A DNA stretch of 64,000 bases from positions 29,809,523-29,873,522 of the forward strand of contig CM054061.1 of assembly GCA_028641055.1 (NCBI GenBank), read 5' to 3'. This stretch comes from Alopecurus myosuroides. Taxonomy: Eukaryota; Streptophyta; Magnoliopsida; Poales; Poaceae. The position numbers and the translations under genes are program-made. The notes beneath the pieces were generated by a model. The model was given only the letters and a program-made list of their open reading frames with translations, was not told where the DNA came from and did no database searches. Positions 1 to 10,787 of the stretch are shown piece by piece (within the stretch, counting starts at the first letter, position 1; every line of letters starts with the position of its first letter).

Positions 1-1538
1 ATGATCTAGTGCCGGAGTTGCTATGCAACTTAGAGATGATATTTCCGCCAGGCTTCTTTACTCCGATGGCACATCTCGTTGTGCATCTCGCGAACGAGGC
101 ACTTTTGGGTGGACCGGTGCAGTTTCGTTGGCAGTTTTGTATTGAGAGAGAGTTCAAGTACATTAGAAACAAAACTGGAAATAAAGCTAAGATTGAAGCA
201 TGCATAGCTGAGGGAGTATGTCTTGAGGAGATGGCAGACGCCGCGACAACGTACTATCCTGCTGAAGTTCCCACTATGCATAACCAGGCATCTCGGTACA
301 ATATCGACGAGCCCAAGCATGACCCCCAGCTCCTCCTCTTCCAATGTCCCGGTGGCAAGTCAGGTGGCCGAGAAAAATATACCTTAACCAAGGAAGAGCA
401 AGATTGCATAATGCTCTATGTGCTTACGAACATGAAGGAAGTGGTCGATTATATCAGGTAAAATGGTGGTACAAATTACTTTCCAACTAGTAACCCTGTT
501 TCGATCTAATACGTATTCTCTTCTTTTAGAGAATTCACGGATGAAATGTGGTCTGGAGCGGAGGAACCATCTATCGGAGAGCTGGACACTCTTCTGAAAG
601 AGGGTGCTCCCGGACAGAAAAAATTTGTGTCTTGGTTCATGGAAAAAGTAATTTCTAACCTCTCCCTATTACCTTGCAATATGTGACTTGTCCCTTTCGT
701 TACACCTATCTAATGCACAAAACAATTTGTATCGTATTTGTAGGGAGCTAATCCCAACGTTCAGATGACGGATGAGTTGAGATGTGTTTCCCAAGGTTTT
801 ACCCGTAGCGTCATGAAATATGAGAAGTATGATGTGAATGGGTATCGCTTCCATACGGAGGATCACCAGAAGAGTCGGCCGAATGCAAAAACGGTAAATA
901 CCGGGGTCTTCACCCGAGGCGCCGATTCCGTAGACTACTACGGAACGTTAGAGAAGGTATACGAGCTGACGTTCAATCGCACCAACGTAGAACTCAAGCT
1001 CGTTGTGTTCAAATGCCACTGGTTCGACCCCGTCCATGGATACAAAAGTACCCCTTCCATTGGGTTAGTTGAAGTTAGGCCTTCAACCACCTATAGCGGA
1101 GCCGATGTCTTTATTGTGGCTCACCAAGCCAAGCAAGTTTATTATTTGCCTTACCCATGCCAGAAAGAGGCACTCAAGGGTTGGGAGGTCGCGTTCAGGG
1201 TATCGCCACATGGTAAACTACCCATGCCGTCCGACGACGATTATAACAACATTGACCCGAAAACGTACCAAGGAATTTTCTATCAAGAGCAAGAGGACTT
1301 CGGAGACTTTGACTTACAAATGGGTGGTTTTGAGGACCTCGAGAACAATGCGGAAAATCGTGGTGAGTCAGTGGTGGATCTAAAGGACATAGACATGCTC
1401 ACCAAGCTACATACAGACAATGAAGACGATGATGAGCCACCACCGTTCGAAGATCCTCTAATTTACTACTCACGTGATAGTGATACGGATAGTGAGAACG
1501 AGAACCCACCTAATTATGAGAGTGATGATTCTAGGTGA
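1..1538 (+). CDS. CACTA transposase (TNP2-type), C-terminal part with DUF4218 and DUF4216
   Basis: Three exons are visible: 1-457 (open at the left edge, codons in phase from base 3), 530-647 and 744-1538, with GT-AG introns between them; the frame is kept across both junctions and ends at a TGA (1536-1538). The first exon carries the DUF4218 signature (LEMIFPPGFF followed by HLVVHLANE), which lies downstream of the catalytic Transposase_21 domain in plant TNP2-like proteins. The last exon carries a DUF4216 domain (around LVVFKCHWFDP and QVYYLPYP), then an acidic tail rich in D and E. The catalytic domain lies outside the window, so activity cannot be judged. In this part I see no frameshift or premature stop. 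By family knowledge the protein binds element ends and catalyses excision; that role is inferred. Confidence 0.9.
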
Positions 1539-1766
1539 TGTCTTTATACTTAGTATTTTATCTTAGTATTTTTATGCAAGTTTCACCATTTTATACTTAG
1601 TATTTTTTCTTTTGAACATGCCTAGTGATGCTCTACATTTTATGCCAAGTTTCACCATTTTATGCTAAGTGCCTACATTTCAGCATTTTATGCTAAGTGC
1701 CTATATTTTTACTATGTATATGTGATTTAATTGTTTTCTATTTCTCGATGCAGGTGATTGGACAAT
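1539..1766. other. CACTA intergenic spacer
   Basis: AT-rich spacer between the two CACTA genes with short direct repeats of a phrase like ATTTTATGCTAAGTGCC (copies near 1590, 1640, 1660 and 1690). It presumably holds the terminator of the first gene and the promoter of the second; no clear TATA box was found. Confidence 0.5.
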
Positions 1767-4204
1767 ATGAGCCAAGGCAAGGAATCGTCGTCGTCCTTGC
1801 TCAAGAAGATTACACGGAGTGGTAGATCCTTGATTCGCAATCGGCGCTACCCCGTGGACGACGATGCGGTTGGAGGACGAGGGCGCCAGGCACGAGGTGG
1901 AGGTGGAGGTGGAGGTGGAGGACGAGGACGAGGACGAGGACGAGGTGGAGGTGGTGGGGGAGGTGTAGACTTGGAGCCTCCACCCTCCGCGTCTGGTGAC
2001 GTGGCTTCCCAGCTGCAGATAGAGTATAGGGAGGAGGGGGAGACGGAGTCCAGACGGGAGGAGGAGGAGGAGTACAGACCGGAGGAGGACGAGGACGAGG
2101 AGGTGGAGGTGGAGATGGAGGGGGAGGTAGAGGGAGGAGTAGGGGCACCGAAGAAGCTGCGAGTTCGTGGGGAAGCGGGAGTCCCCGGTGCGGATAAGCA
2201 GCCTGCCACGGAGGAGGAGAAGACTCTTATTTATCCAAATAAGAAGGAGTAAGTTTACTAATTTTGTAATTTTAAATATGTAGTTTCATTTTTGGCATAT
2301 GTACTAATGTTTGATTATTATGCAGCAATTGGACATATGCTGAAGGGAGCCGCCAACCTTCGAGCTTGATTGGAGCTCTGATCCGGCTTTATTGGCCGGG
2401 CTTTTACACCACGGCTGTGGATGGCGAGCCGAAGTTGGCGACTTCTTGGCTGGACTACGAGGCTGCCGATTGCCCGCCCTTCGGGAAGGCTTCTGACGCC
2501 GTGATCACCAGGTTTTGGGTAAGTTATATTTTCTTGAGTTTCGTTCGTAGTTGATGACACCACCGTTCTAACTCGCAATTTTCTTTATGCATGATTGAAG
2601 TGCTTTTTCCGGGTGCTTGAGGAGGATAGAGCGGCGGCGGTTCGGGTTCTCCGCCTGGCGTGCGTGAGGTTGACCCGCCAGGTGTGGTACAACCAGAAGC
2701 ACACCGCCATCAGCGCGTTCATGGCCGAGAAGGGCAAAAGGGCCAAGAAGCATGATAATGTCGAGGACCCGCCCAAGATGACACCCGAGGATTTCATGAG
2801 GGTAAGTAAACTATCTATGTCATTCTACATTTCAGTTAAGTTGCCATTGCATTGCCTCCTATTTACTTCACTATTGCATTCTCAGGTCATTCCACACTGG
2901 GCCGAAAGACACGAGGACGCATGGGCGGCGTTGGCTAGGAGGTGGGCCGGGGAAGACCCCGAATTCGATGCCCTGAGCAAGCGGAACAGGAGGAACCGAG
3001 GCCACGGGGGCACCCACAGTGGAGGCAGCCTCAGCACCGACCGCTTCAAGACGAGGATGGTATGTACATACATGGAAAAGATTGTTTATTTTCTATCATG
3101 CATGTTTCTACTTGATACACATAACGTTTACTTTTGCGATGCAGGAGAAACAGAGTGGGGTGCCAGCTACTTACTTGGGGGCGTGGCAGAAGATGAGGCA
3201 GAAGAAGTCCGTTTCGGACGCCGCCACGTCCTCGGCTCCTGAGTACTACGGCACAGCCGAGGAGGACATGCGGTCTTACTGCTCGGCGTTCCAGATTCTG
3301 CACCCGCAGTTCGAGAACCCCCTCGAGCACGAGTACGACGAGACGACGTTGATGCTAGCGGGGAACGGGAGGGAGCACGGCCGTCTGAAAGTCCTTGATA
3401 AGGTGGCCACGCCTACCGCGAGCCTCACTCGTATCAAGGCTACCCTCCCCGTCGACGCCGTCCCTGTCCAGCCTCGTCGACGGCGTGCTGGAGCTGCCTT
3501 TGCCTCTGCCGATGTAAGTTGTCCTCTCATTCTCATCATGTTTTCTGAAATTCCCCTCTGCATTGCTAAGTTGTCGATATTAACTTGTTTCCTAAATTGT
3601 AGCCGGAGTTCGATGCGGCCTATGCCGCCGCTTATGCGAAGTACAAGGAGGACCTACAGGCGTGGCAGCAGAGGAATGATCTCTCCACTGCGTACACTAA
3701 CGCGGTATCGATGGTAAGTTTTCAATCCATATTTCGCCAAAATATGACAAGTCTAAACCATCTTGGCAACACATGACATCTAAACCATCTTGTAGGCGAT
3801 GATGAGGTGGATGACCACCGGAGAGCGAGGAGCGCCTCCAGGAGAGCCTCCTGAAGCGCCAGGGCCGGTCCCGATATTCACATCGAGGGAAGAGTTTGCC
3901 CTCACATATTACGCAGAGACCCCGGTATGTGTTCTTTTCCACACGTCGATTACTGATTTACTTTGCCTCTAAAGTGTCTAATTCGTGCTCGAACATGTAG
4001 GGTACTGGAGCTTCGGACACGGCTTTTGGCCGGGCTTCTCCTAGTGGCTCCCCGGGTTCGCGCCAGACGACGCCGATTCACGGCCGTGCTTCGGCCACTC
4101 CTGGTACCTCGCCTGGTGGCTCCCGAGCTGGTTCGACGGACGCGACACATGATCGTCCTGTTTTCACGAGTGGAGACCTGGGCTTCACCCCTTCTCCTAG
4201 CTAG
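1767..4204 (+). CDS. CACTA second gene (TNP1/TnpA-like, plant transposase family), apparently intact
   Basis: I read eight exons: 1767-2248, 2326-2518, 2601-2801, 2886-3059, 3145-3513, 3603-3713, 3796-3924 and 4001-4204. All introns are GT-AG and the exons sum to 1,863 nt, a 620-aa protein ending in TAG. The start is the first ATG in frame after a pyrimidine-rich leader. Residues about 38-75 are very Gly/Arg-rich and about 90-130 very Glu-rich, both coded by purine-rich runs. The middle has the layout of plant Ptta/En/Spm accessory proteins: a segment with IRLYWPGFYTT and a Trp/Arg-rich stretch (RQVWYNQKHTAISAF). The C-terminus is Pro/Ser/Gly-rich. Known relatives bind subterminal repeats like those at 4446-4830 and assist transposition; that role is inferred. 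No lesion was seen. Confidence 0.82.
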
Positions 4205-4445
4205 GGATGTATCTAGATCGATGTATGGATGTATCTGGATCGATGGACGTATCAGGATCAATGTATGACCTTAAACGATGTTTGTCTGGATGTTTTGATG
4301 GTTAATAATGATGGTACTGAGCTTCTAGATGTTTCTATTGGATTGGATCATTATTTGTGATTTTTCTGTGAATTTTGGAACGAAAACAGCACCAAAAAGG
4401 GCAAAAAAAAAACCTGGGCATAGGCTCTGACCAAATGGTCAGTCC

Positions 4446-4830
4446 TGTGCCGACGGCATTGCCGTCGGCACAGCCTATGCCCCAGGAGCGCACCAGCGTG
4501 CTCCACGTGTCCCCTCATGTGCCGATGGCATTGCCGTCGGCACAGCTCCCGCCCAGGAACGAACCAGGTCAAGCCACGTGTCCCCCCTTGTGCCGACGGT
4601 GGCCGTCGGCACAGCGGTCACCACCAGACCAACGCTCTGACAGCGTGGGGCCCGCTGTCAGGCCAAGGTGGGGCCCACCACTCAGCTGTGCCGACGGCAT
4701 TTTCTTGTGCCGACGGCCCCCGCACCTGCGCCGACGAGCCGTGTGCCGACGGCGATGTGCCGACGGCCACCGTCGGCACAGAGGAGGCCGACGGGGTTCT
4801 GACCTGTGCCGACGGCTTTTTGCCGTCGGC
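4446..4830. repeat. CACTA subterminal hairpin repeats
   Basis: The motif GTGCCGACGGC and its inverse GCCGTCGGCAC recur at least ten times. Several pairs form near-perfect palindromes, for example 4446-4472 and 4519-4545 (arms joined by AT), 4589-4613, and 4806-4830 with a short T-rich loop. Dense subterminal repeats of one motif in both orientations are typical binding arrays for the CACTA accessory protein. Between them are GC-rich spacers with CCACGTGTCCCC phrases. Confidence 0.9.
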
Positions 4831-4840
4831 ATATAAACAG

Positions 4841-4852
4841 ATTCCTGTAGTG
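4841..4852 (-). repeat. CACTA terminal inverted repeat (right end)
   Basis: Read on the minus strand the end is CACTACAGGAAT. It is preceded inside the element by the last GCCGTCGGC hairpin, and the element stops at 4852. Confidence 0.9.
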
Positions 4853-4875
4853 GTCATCACAAGCTATCGGGTCTG

Positions 4876-5067
4876 CAGATCGCCGGAGGAGGCTTGGCCA
4901 GCGCCCAACGTCATGCTTCACATCGTCAGCTACAGATCGCCGGAGGCTATCTCGTCCTGCACATCGACGGAGGCCATCTTGTCCTACTGCAGATCGCCGG
5001 AGGGACTAGCCAGTGCCAGGCGTCAGATCTCCGGACGACATCTTTTCCTATTGCAGATCATCGGAGA
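4876..5067. repeat. Degenerate minisatellite, about 30-bp period
   Basis: The phrase CAGATCGCCGGAGG or close variants start at 4876, 4933, 4960, 4990, 5024 and 5054, so the spacing is about 27-34 bp (57 bp at the first step, probably two units). It lies just outside the CACTA end and codes for nothing recognisable. Confidence 0.6.
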
Positions 5068-6150
5068 GGGCTCGCTAGCTTTTACCGGTTCATGCTATTG
5101 GGGGTTCCGGCACGCATTGCCGCCCTATTAGGAGCGTTGCTTCCCACCTGCACGTCTAAATGCAGGGCTAAAAGAACTCACTGGAAAAATAAAAAAGGAA
5201 TCGATGTTTTTTCGTTGATATTTGACGAAATCTTACAAACGCAATAGAAATTTCTTAAATTTTAACGAGATTTAAAACTATGCCCTAATTTCTAGATCTA
5301 GGTTAACGCCGGCGCATGAGGGAGGTGTAGTCGACGTCTGTGACTTCGTTGTGGCAGCGAACTCGAGGAACTTGCATGAAGTGGCGGATCTACCTTGAGC
5401 TAGCAGGGTGCACGGGACACCGGGTAAAAACAAATTCCTAAATGATGAGTTTTAGCTGGTTTGGCACCCTGGTGTTGAATGCTCTAGCTCCGCCACTGCT
5501 TGCATGTCTCTCAGTGTTTCCGCCCTAGCGGTGCTGGATCCGAGCGCAGAGAGCCCCCTGGCTGCCGAGCAACTGCTTCTCGTTCCAAACTTCAACTTCC
5601 TCATCTTCCGGCTGAGCGCAAAATTGAAGACGCGGCCCGACGTGTTCTCTCGTGGCTCCGGTGCATACTCCGTGGCCATCTGCCAGCCGTGCAACTGGCT
5701 CTCGTTCGAGACTTACACTTTCCTTGATTTCGGGAAAATGTCGCGCATGAGATGCAACGCCTCATAGACCATCATTAGATTTGACGTTGGAGGACGCGAC
5801 ATGAATGCCGCATGTTGCTCGTGCTCCATGTGCGTCGCCTTCTCGCGACACATCTCTTTGTGGAACCGGTTGTCGCGGTCACGCTCCACCTGCTTGCCGC
5901 GGTCTCCATCTGCTCCACGTGGCGCGTCTCCTGGCGACGTCATATATAGCATGGCCTGGCTGGACTCGCGGCAGGCTCAACCGGATGCCAGGCATATTGT
6001 GGCGACAAAACTTGGGAGAGAGGAGAGGAGGGTGGTGGAGAGATGAGAGGCGTGCGCCCCGATATTTTGGCATCCTTGTGTCATGAGTTACCAATTACCA
6101 CCGAATCTTGTTTATGCGAATGGTATGTAATAAAATTTGAAATATATATG
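5068..6150. other. Unassigned intergenic DNA
   Basis: No gene is recognised. 5450-6050 is GC-richer and keeps short open frames on both strands; the minus-strand frame 5713-5952 has a charged, coiled-coil-like composition (VERDRDNRFHKEMCREK) that could be a worn gene fragment, but I cannot name a family. A phrase TAGCTCCGCCACTGC near 5485 resembles ends of hAT-type elements seen elsewhere in this window, without a visible partner. Confidence 0.4.
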
Positions 6151-6464
6151 TACTCCCTCCAGCCAGATTTAATCTACATCTTGGAAAAATTCAGACAAAT
6201 TAGGATACTATTTATTAGTACCACTTTGCACAATCTTCTATGCATCATAATTATAGGTCTCACAAGAAACAAATAATCCTATTGGTTAAACCAATCTTAA
6301 TTAATGCAATGCATGCAAATTTCATATAATTTGGCCAATCTCTACGCATGCATGGTGTGTGGCCTCTCTCCTCTTAATTATCAGGGTGGGACCATCTAGG
6401 ATGTAGATTATTTCCGAACAAAATCATGACCCAGAATGTAGAATAAAAGCGGACGGAGGGAGTA
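6151..6464. mobile_element. Stowaway-type MITE
   Basis: The element is bounded by TA and has inverted ends CTCCCTCC...GGAGGGAG. The similarity of the arms extends inward for about 30 bp with mismatches (both carry TCTACAT followed by TGG). TA target duplications and these ends are diagnostic of grass Stowaway (Tc1/mariner-derived) MITEs. At about 314 bp it is somewhat long. It codes for nothing. Confidence 0.85.
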
Positions 6465-7573
6465 TCTTAGTGTATACTATCTTCCTTGTGGTGCAGCATC
6501 TCTACGTAATTGTGTGTTTGATTAAGAGACCAAAAAGGATTCTCTGTGTATGAAACTATACATACATATATCTAGGATGGGTACCGTGTTGCTTTTCCAG
6601 CTGACATAACTTGAGCGATGCGACAAGCAATGGGAAATTAATCCCAGTAGAATCTGAACTTGAGACTTTAGTCATCAAACACGAGGAGTAATAAAACCGG
6701 CAATATGTGTCATCACCTTATAGGAAGTTTGGTTTTCATCTACGTACCCTCACGCGCGCCCCCAGAGTCGGTAAAAAATACAAAACTTTCTAGTGTAGGC
6801 ACAACCCATGGTCTATAAATCCAGATCCTAAAAAATAGGTTTCTGCTGGAGCGCAAACTCACTCCGAAACATCAATGAAAATGGTACCGCAAGTGCAATG
6901 GTTTCTGCTGGACCGGACCAAGGTCCGCATAGATGGTAATATTAGTACTTGCATCTTCACGAAATTTGCACTCTAGTAAATGTAATTTTTGTTTGATGCT
7001 GAGCTTATGAATGTAGAGTTAGAGTGATCGATCTCATCCCGAGTAGAAGCGCAGCACGTACGTACGTAGACACTGGCGAGAGCTCGTGAGGCAGCAACAG
7101 AAGCATGCACGAGGGAAGGGAAGGGAAGCGAGGCGCTCAGCGCCTGTGCGCTCTCCTCACGCTCGCCTGCGTGGCCCAGCTGGGCCGAGGCACTTTAAAG
7201 CGGCCCATTCGGCTAGTTTTTCCTTCCTTCATTCTTCTTCCAGTACGTGCAGATGCAGAAACTGAAGAAAATCATATACACAAACGAAAATTCCTACATA
7301 TAGTTAAGTGATGTTTTGCCAAAAATTACCTTGCCCTAAGGGGAGCTCCGCCCCTCGATTTGTTTCCCTGTTATGCTGTGTGTGTAGTAGTTGGAACAAG
7401 AAGAAGAGCAATATTTGTGTAATTGTTGAGTAAATTGGAGAAGAAAGAAATTAGAAAGAAACGCGATGTGGTGAATAAACGTTTTTGTGTGGTTGCGGAG
7501 ATGTGCGCGAGAGGAGGAAAGGGAATGACGTACGATATACGGTGTGTTTCCTTGCTTTCTCCCTTTATTTTTA
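6465..7573. other. Unassigned intergenic DNA
   Basis: No gene, RNA or element could be supported. Short features noted: a purine-rich run AGGGAAGGGAAGGGAAG near 7113 and an ACGTACGTACGTA stretch near 7057. Confidence 0.4.
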
Positions 7574-8170
7574 ACTAGCAAATATGCCCGTGCTGCAACG
7601 GGAGAGAAACAAATTTAAAATATAAGCATAACTTTATTTTATTCTCAAATTGATCAGCACATATCCTTAGTTCCCCCTTTGTCTTAATTTTATTTTATCT
7701 ACCTCCGCATGCGCCCCCAGAACCAAACCGGCTCCGCTCATTTCGCTACTGCGCTCCACCAACACAACATTCTTAGAAGATGTCCAACAACAGTTCTTGA
7801 GCTGGTCGGAGAAGAATAGACCCGTCGAATCGGAGGAGCACCATCAGAGCTTGTAGGTCAACGTGATTTACGGCATGGCAGGCTTCCTCTTCCTCGGGTA
7901 CTTGACCTTAGATAGAGCTAGAGACATTCTTGGCAAGGATGCTCGTCGTGTAGCGGCGGAGGTGAGATTCTTTAGGGGTGACAGCAAGGAGGAGCTGGTT
8001 GATGTGGGCGCGGGAGAAACGGGGTTCGGCCGCAGAGGTTTTGGGCCACCACTGTCCAATTTAGCCGGCCAGAGGAGGTAAGAGTTTGCGATGGTGTCCT
8101 AGCATAGGAGATGTGTTCATTCAGGGTGGAAATAAAAAAAGTAAGGAAGCCAGTATATGGCGATTGGTTA

Positions 8171-9234
8171 TCTCTACTATATAGTTTTGGTTAAGGACCG
8201 TTTGTATGTGTGCGGGTACGTCCTAGGTAGCAATTACCTCGATTGCTGATGGCTTCCGTCCCCGACACCACGCGACCCTCGCACTTTCCCATTAGCCCAT
8301 AATCCACTGGGATGGCCCAACCCAAGAAGAATCAGGAATATTGCCCGCACGTCACGTGTAGAGTAGGAGTCCATATCCGTATGCCCTAAAAAAGTAGTCC
8401 ATATCTGCATGGCTTTCCAAAACGGATGATTGCTTTATAATACAGATCGACAGACGATCAAGATCAGGGTTGATTGCGGTAAAATTTCAGGAGGTAAGTT
8501 AGCTAGAGCACATCTGCCTGTTAAAGCAACATGTTGAATCATGCGTCAACGCGAGCTACATGAGCAACTTTAGATGCGTATTGCCTTCTTGGATGTCCAG
8601 CCCCAGCAACACGATGGTTCTAGCCTCTTGACATGATGAGCGTGTCGTTCACACGTATTGTTGTGTTGGATGGCGTCAAGAGACGGACAATGGAGTTTTC
8701 GTCCTCTGCGGGTGTGCACGATGCGGTAGTACGGTGCTACGGACTGAAATAGTATTTCAAGGATGACGAGCGCACATCAGCCGTCGCTTCACGGTGCAGT
8801 GCTTCAACCAAGATGAACATGGTTGAGTTGAAATCTTGAGTAACAAAATTATGTCCTTTGGACGCATTGCGTTACGACCCATGTTCAGAGTTACCGGTGG
8901 TTGTACAGATAAAATCAGACAACCAGAATACGCGAGTAGGAAGACTGACCCTAGGCATAGGGCTTGAGGTTGACGTACACGCAATAAATCTGGTTCAGCA
9001 AAAGAGTGGAGCTACATGAATCATATTTCTGATATTGTATCTATTTCTTAACGTGAAAATGTCAATACCGGGAAGGGAACAAGAGATCATAAGAAACAAT
9101 CCTTTGATGTAGCCGGATTCGACAATGCTTGCAGATCCAACCTCGTCGTTGCACTAGAGCGACCATCTTTACCTGTTACATGACGACGAAGATTTATATT
9201 CTCTCCCGTTGCAACGCACGGGCATGCTTGCTAG
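8171..9234 (+). mobile_element. Non-autonomous Helitron (inner, plus strand)
   Basis: It starts TCTCTACTAT at 8171 directly after an A, and ends with a hairpin (CCCGT 9205-9209, ACGGG 9218-9222), eight bases, and CTAG at 9231-9234 followed by T. This fits insertion between A and T and matches the published plant Helitron 5' (TCTMTAYTA) and 3' (YCGT...GCACGKG...CTAG) consensus. Length is 1,064 bp. No Rep/helicase or captured gene was recognised. Confidence 0.8.
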
Positions 9235-9680
9235 TATGGAGTAATAAATAAAGCCGTACACGGGGACAGCTCTTATGGAGTACGTTAAAAAAGATAGACT
9301 GTTTTGGTTTTGAGCCAGCATGTTTGGAAGTTTGAATCTGGTGGAGTTTTCACGTGTGTTTTCTGGAATAATTTTCTACGTATGGTATTTTTTTTTTTAC
9401 TTTTGAGAAAACCAATGGAGACTTAAAAAAAAAAAAACTGCAGTGGAGACTTAAGAAAGCAGAAACAACGGACGCATCCTAAAAAGAGCAATGGATTACT
9501 TTTGAACAAAAGAAAAGGCAATATTGGTTTTTTGTTGGGCCTTGGCCGAGAAAGTGGGCCACACTTGACGTCTTATTTTGTGGCACCAAACCAGGGTATT
9601 TTTAGCGATGACCAAACCGGTCTTTTTGGCGAGGACGGTATCAGGACGGACGAAACGCAACTGCCAAACTCTTTTTTCCC

Positions 9681-10097
9681 ATCTATCCTGGAGCAAACCT
9701 TACAGAGGTGTCACCGATCCACTCATTGCCGAGGTACTGGCCCTTCGAGATGGAGTTATTTTTGCAAAATTACGAGGCTTCTCTCATGTGGTGATGGAGA
9801 TGGACAGTTTAGAGGTTGTGAACCTCTGGTCGTCGCGTCATAATGATCGGTCAGTTGTGGCGCCAATTCTAGATGAAGTTGGGGAGTTAGTTACTGATTT
9901 TGAGTCTTTTTCAGTTCGGCATGTTAGGCGCTCGGCAAACTGTTCGGCTCACCTTTGTGCAAAGCTTGCTTGTACACTGGAAGCCACGAATAGCTGGATA
10001 GATGATAGCCCAGATTTTCTTGTAAACAGCCTACGTGCTGATTGTACTGGAACCTCCAATCAATAAAATCCCATAAATTCTACGCAAAAAAAAAAAA
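9681..10097 (+). mobile_element. 5'-truncated LINE insertion
   Basis: The body carries the RNase H end of a plant LINE, a short 3' untranslated stretch with AATAAA, and a run of A (about 10086-10097). It is flanked by direct copies of ACTCTTTTTTCCC (9668-9680 and 10098-10110), a target-site duplication of at least 13 bp. Only about 0.4 kb of 3' end was inserted, the usual result of incomplete target-primed reverse transcription. Confidence 0.85.
9690..10066 (+). pseudogene. LINE RNase H domain fragment
   Basis: The open frame reads through a plant RNase H-like (RVT_3) domain: AEVLALRDGVIFA, VVMEMDSLEVVNLW, then VRRSANCSAHLCAKLA near the end, and TAA at 10064-10066. The E (of AEVLAL) and D (of EMDS) catalytic positions are visible. 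The N-terminal part with the first catalytic Asp is missing because the insertion starts just upstream. It is a retrotransposon remnant and not a host RNase H gene: a poly-A run and target duplication flank it. Confidence 0.8.
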
Positions 10098-10230
10098 ACT
10101 CTTTTTTCCCGCGTGGGTGCTGATCCGAGCAGTAGTCGTACGAGTTGTTTACGGAGCGCGCGTATGAGCGACGTACCAATCAGACGGACTTAATAAGCTC
10201 TACTATTATGTAGGAGTAGTAGAGAAGAGA

Positions 10231-10527
10231 TAAAGGAAAAAAAGAGAGAGTGAGAAGAAACAGAACAGAATCGGTCGAGCCTGTTGTCGCGTGTGTGCGT
10301 TAGAAAAAAAAAAAACCAAAGCCGATCCAATCCAAGGAACAAGTGTTAGCTGTGTTAGCCTGTTACGGAACATGCATGCCCGCATGGTGTTTAGACGTTA
10401 GAGAGAGAGACATAAAAAAAAGAGGATGCATAGCATGGTACCGCGCCCCTGGCTCGGAGCAGTGGATGGTGAAGTTGGCGCTGTGCGTAGGCGTGGAAAT
10501 AATTTATGGACGTCGCGCGCGTACGTC
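10231..10527. other. Unassigned DNA upstream of the F-box relic
   Basis: No gene is recognised here. The stretch holds A-rich runs (near 10302) and would have carried the 5' part of the F-box gene, which I cannot recognise, so that part seems lost or replaced. Confidence 0.4.
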
Positions 10528-10611
10528 ATGGCTAACACGAAAGAGTGGCAGGCCCCTACAGGTCGCTTCAAGTGTGTGTCCAAGCCGTGGCGGGCATCCG
10601 TAAGAGGTCAG
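10528..10611 (+). pseudogene. F-box protein pseudogene, left piece
   Basis: Codons up to the Copia insertion read GRFKCVSKPWRASVRGQ, the conserved end of a plant F-box motif (RFKCVSKxWRxLI). The frame stays open when joined across the insertion to the right piece at 26628. The usual N-terminal LPxELLxEIL half is not visible, so the gene was already truncated or eroded at its start. An ATG at 10528 is in frame but is probably not the original start. Confidence 0.7.
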
Positions 10612-10777
10612 TATTGAAGGGTTTGGCAGAAGCGATACCTTGTTCTCGGTATCGTGTACATGTTAAATAGGGGGCAGTACATGCCAACTTACAGAGGAGA
10701 TCAAGGGATGGATGCTTATCTAGCCGAACCACCTTATAGAATGATGATCGGATTACAAGTTTTGACTTATCCTAACA
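10612..10777 (-). repeat. Copia 3' LTR
   Basis: 166 bp. On the minus strand it begins TGTTAGGATAAG and ends TTCAATA. The GTCAG target duplication touches the terminal TA, so the LTR ends TG...TA and not TG...CA. Confidence 0.85.
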
Positions 10778-10787
10778 TCCCCCTTAA
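10778..10787 (-). promoter_or_regulatory. Copia polypurine tract
   Basis: The minus strand reads TAAGGGGGA directly before the 3' LTR, right after the polyprotein stop codon. It is the likely plus-strand DNA primer. Confidence 0.8.

Larger units (their letters stand above)
1..4852 (+). mobile_element. CACTA (En/Spm) DNA transposon, right-hand part
   Basis: The element runs off the left edge; only its right part is present. Seen here: the C-terminal part of a TNP2-type transposase gene, a second spliced gene, a subterminal region packed with GTGCCGACGGC/GCCGTCGGCAC hairpins, and a terminal sequence ending CCTGTAGTG at 4852. Its reverse complement begins CACTACAGG, the hallmark of CACTA elements. 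The three bases after it (GTC, 4853-4855) would be one copy of the 3-bp target duplication; the other copy is outside the window. Both genes point toward this terminus. Superfamily assignment is firm; I do not assign a named family. Confidence 0.92.
7575..10230 (-). mobile_element. Probable non-autonomous Helitron (outer, minus strand)
   Basis: On the minus strand the 3' end is a hairpin with arms CCCGT and ACGGG (plus-strand 7587-7602) followed by a short spacer and CTAG at 7575-7578, flanked by T (A at 7574 on plus). The best 5' end is at 10230, where the minus strand reads TCTCTTCTCTACTACTCC and is preceded by A (T at 10231). A/T flanks, a TC start and a hairpin-CTAG end are the Helitron rules. 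It encloses a plus-strand Helitron and a LINE; without them it is about 1.1-1.2 kb. The 3' end is secure, the 5' end is a best guess. No Rep/helicase is present. Confidence 0.55.

Noticed and set aside
1847..2209. Long minus-strand Pro-rich frames opposite the CACTA gene
   Set aside because: They are antisense reflections of the Gly/Glu-rich purine tract of the real exon.
7575..9234. A terminal-inverted-repeat element bounded by ACTAGCAAATATGCCCGTG and its near inverse
   Set aside because: The ends match Helitron 3' ends, and a proper Helitron 5' start with the A flank lies at 8171. No target duplication flanks 7575-9234. Nested Helitrons explain it better.
9690..10066. A host RNase H gene
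   Set aside because: Poly-A tail and a direct duplication flank it, and the N-terminal part is missing. It is a LINE 3' fragment.
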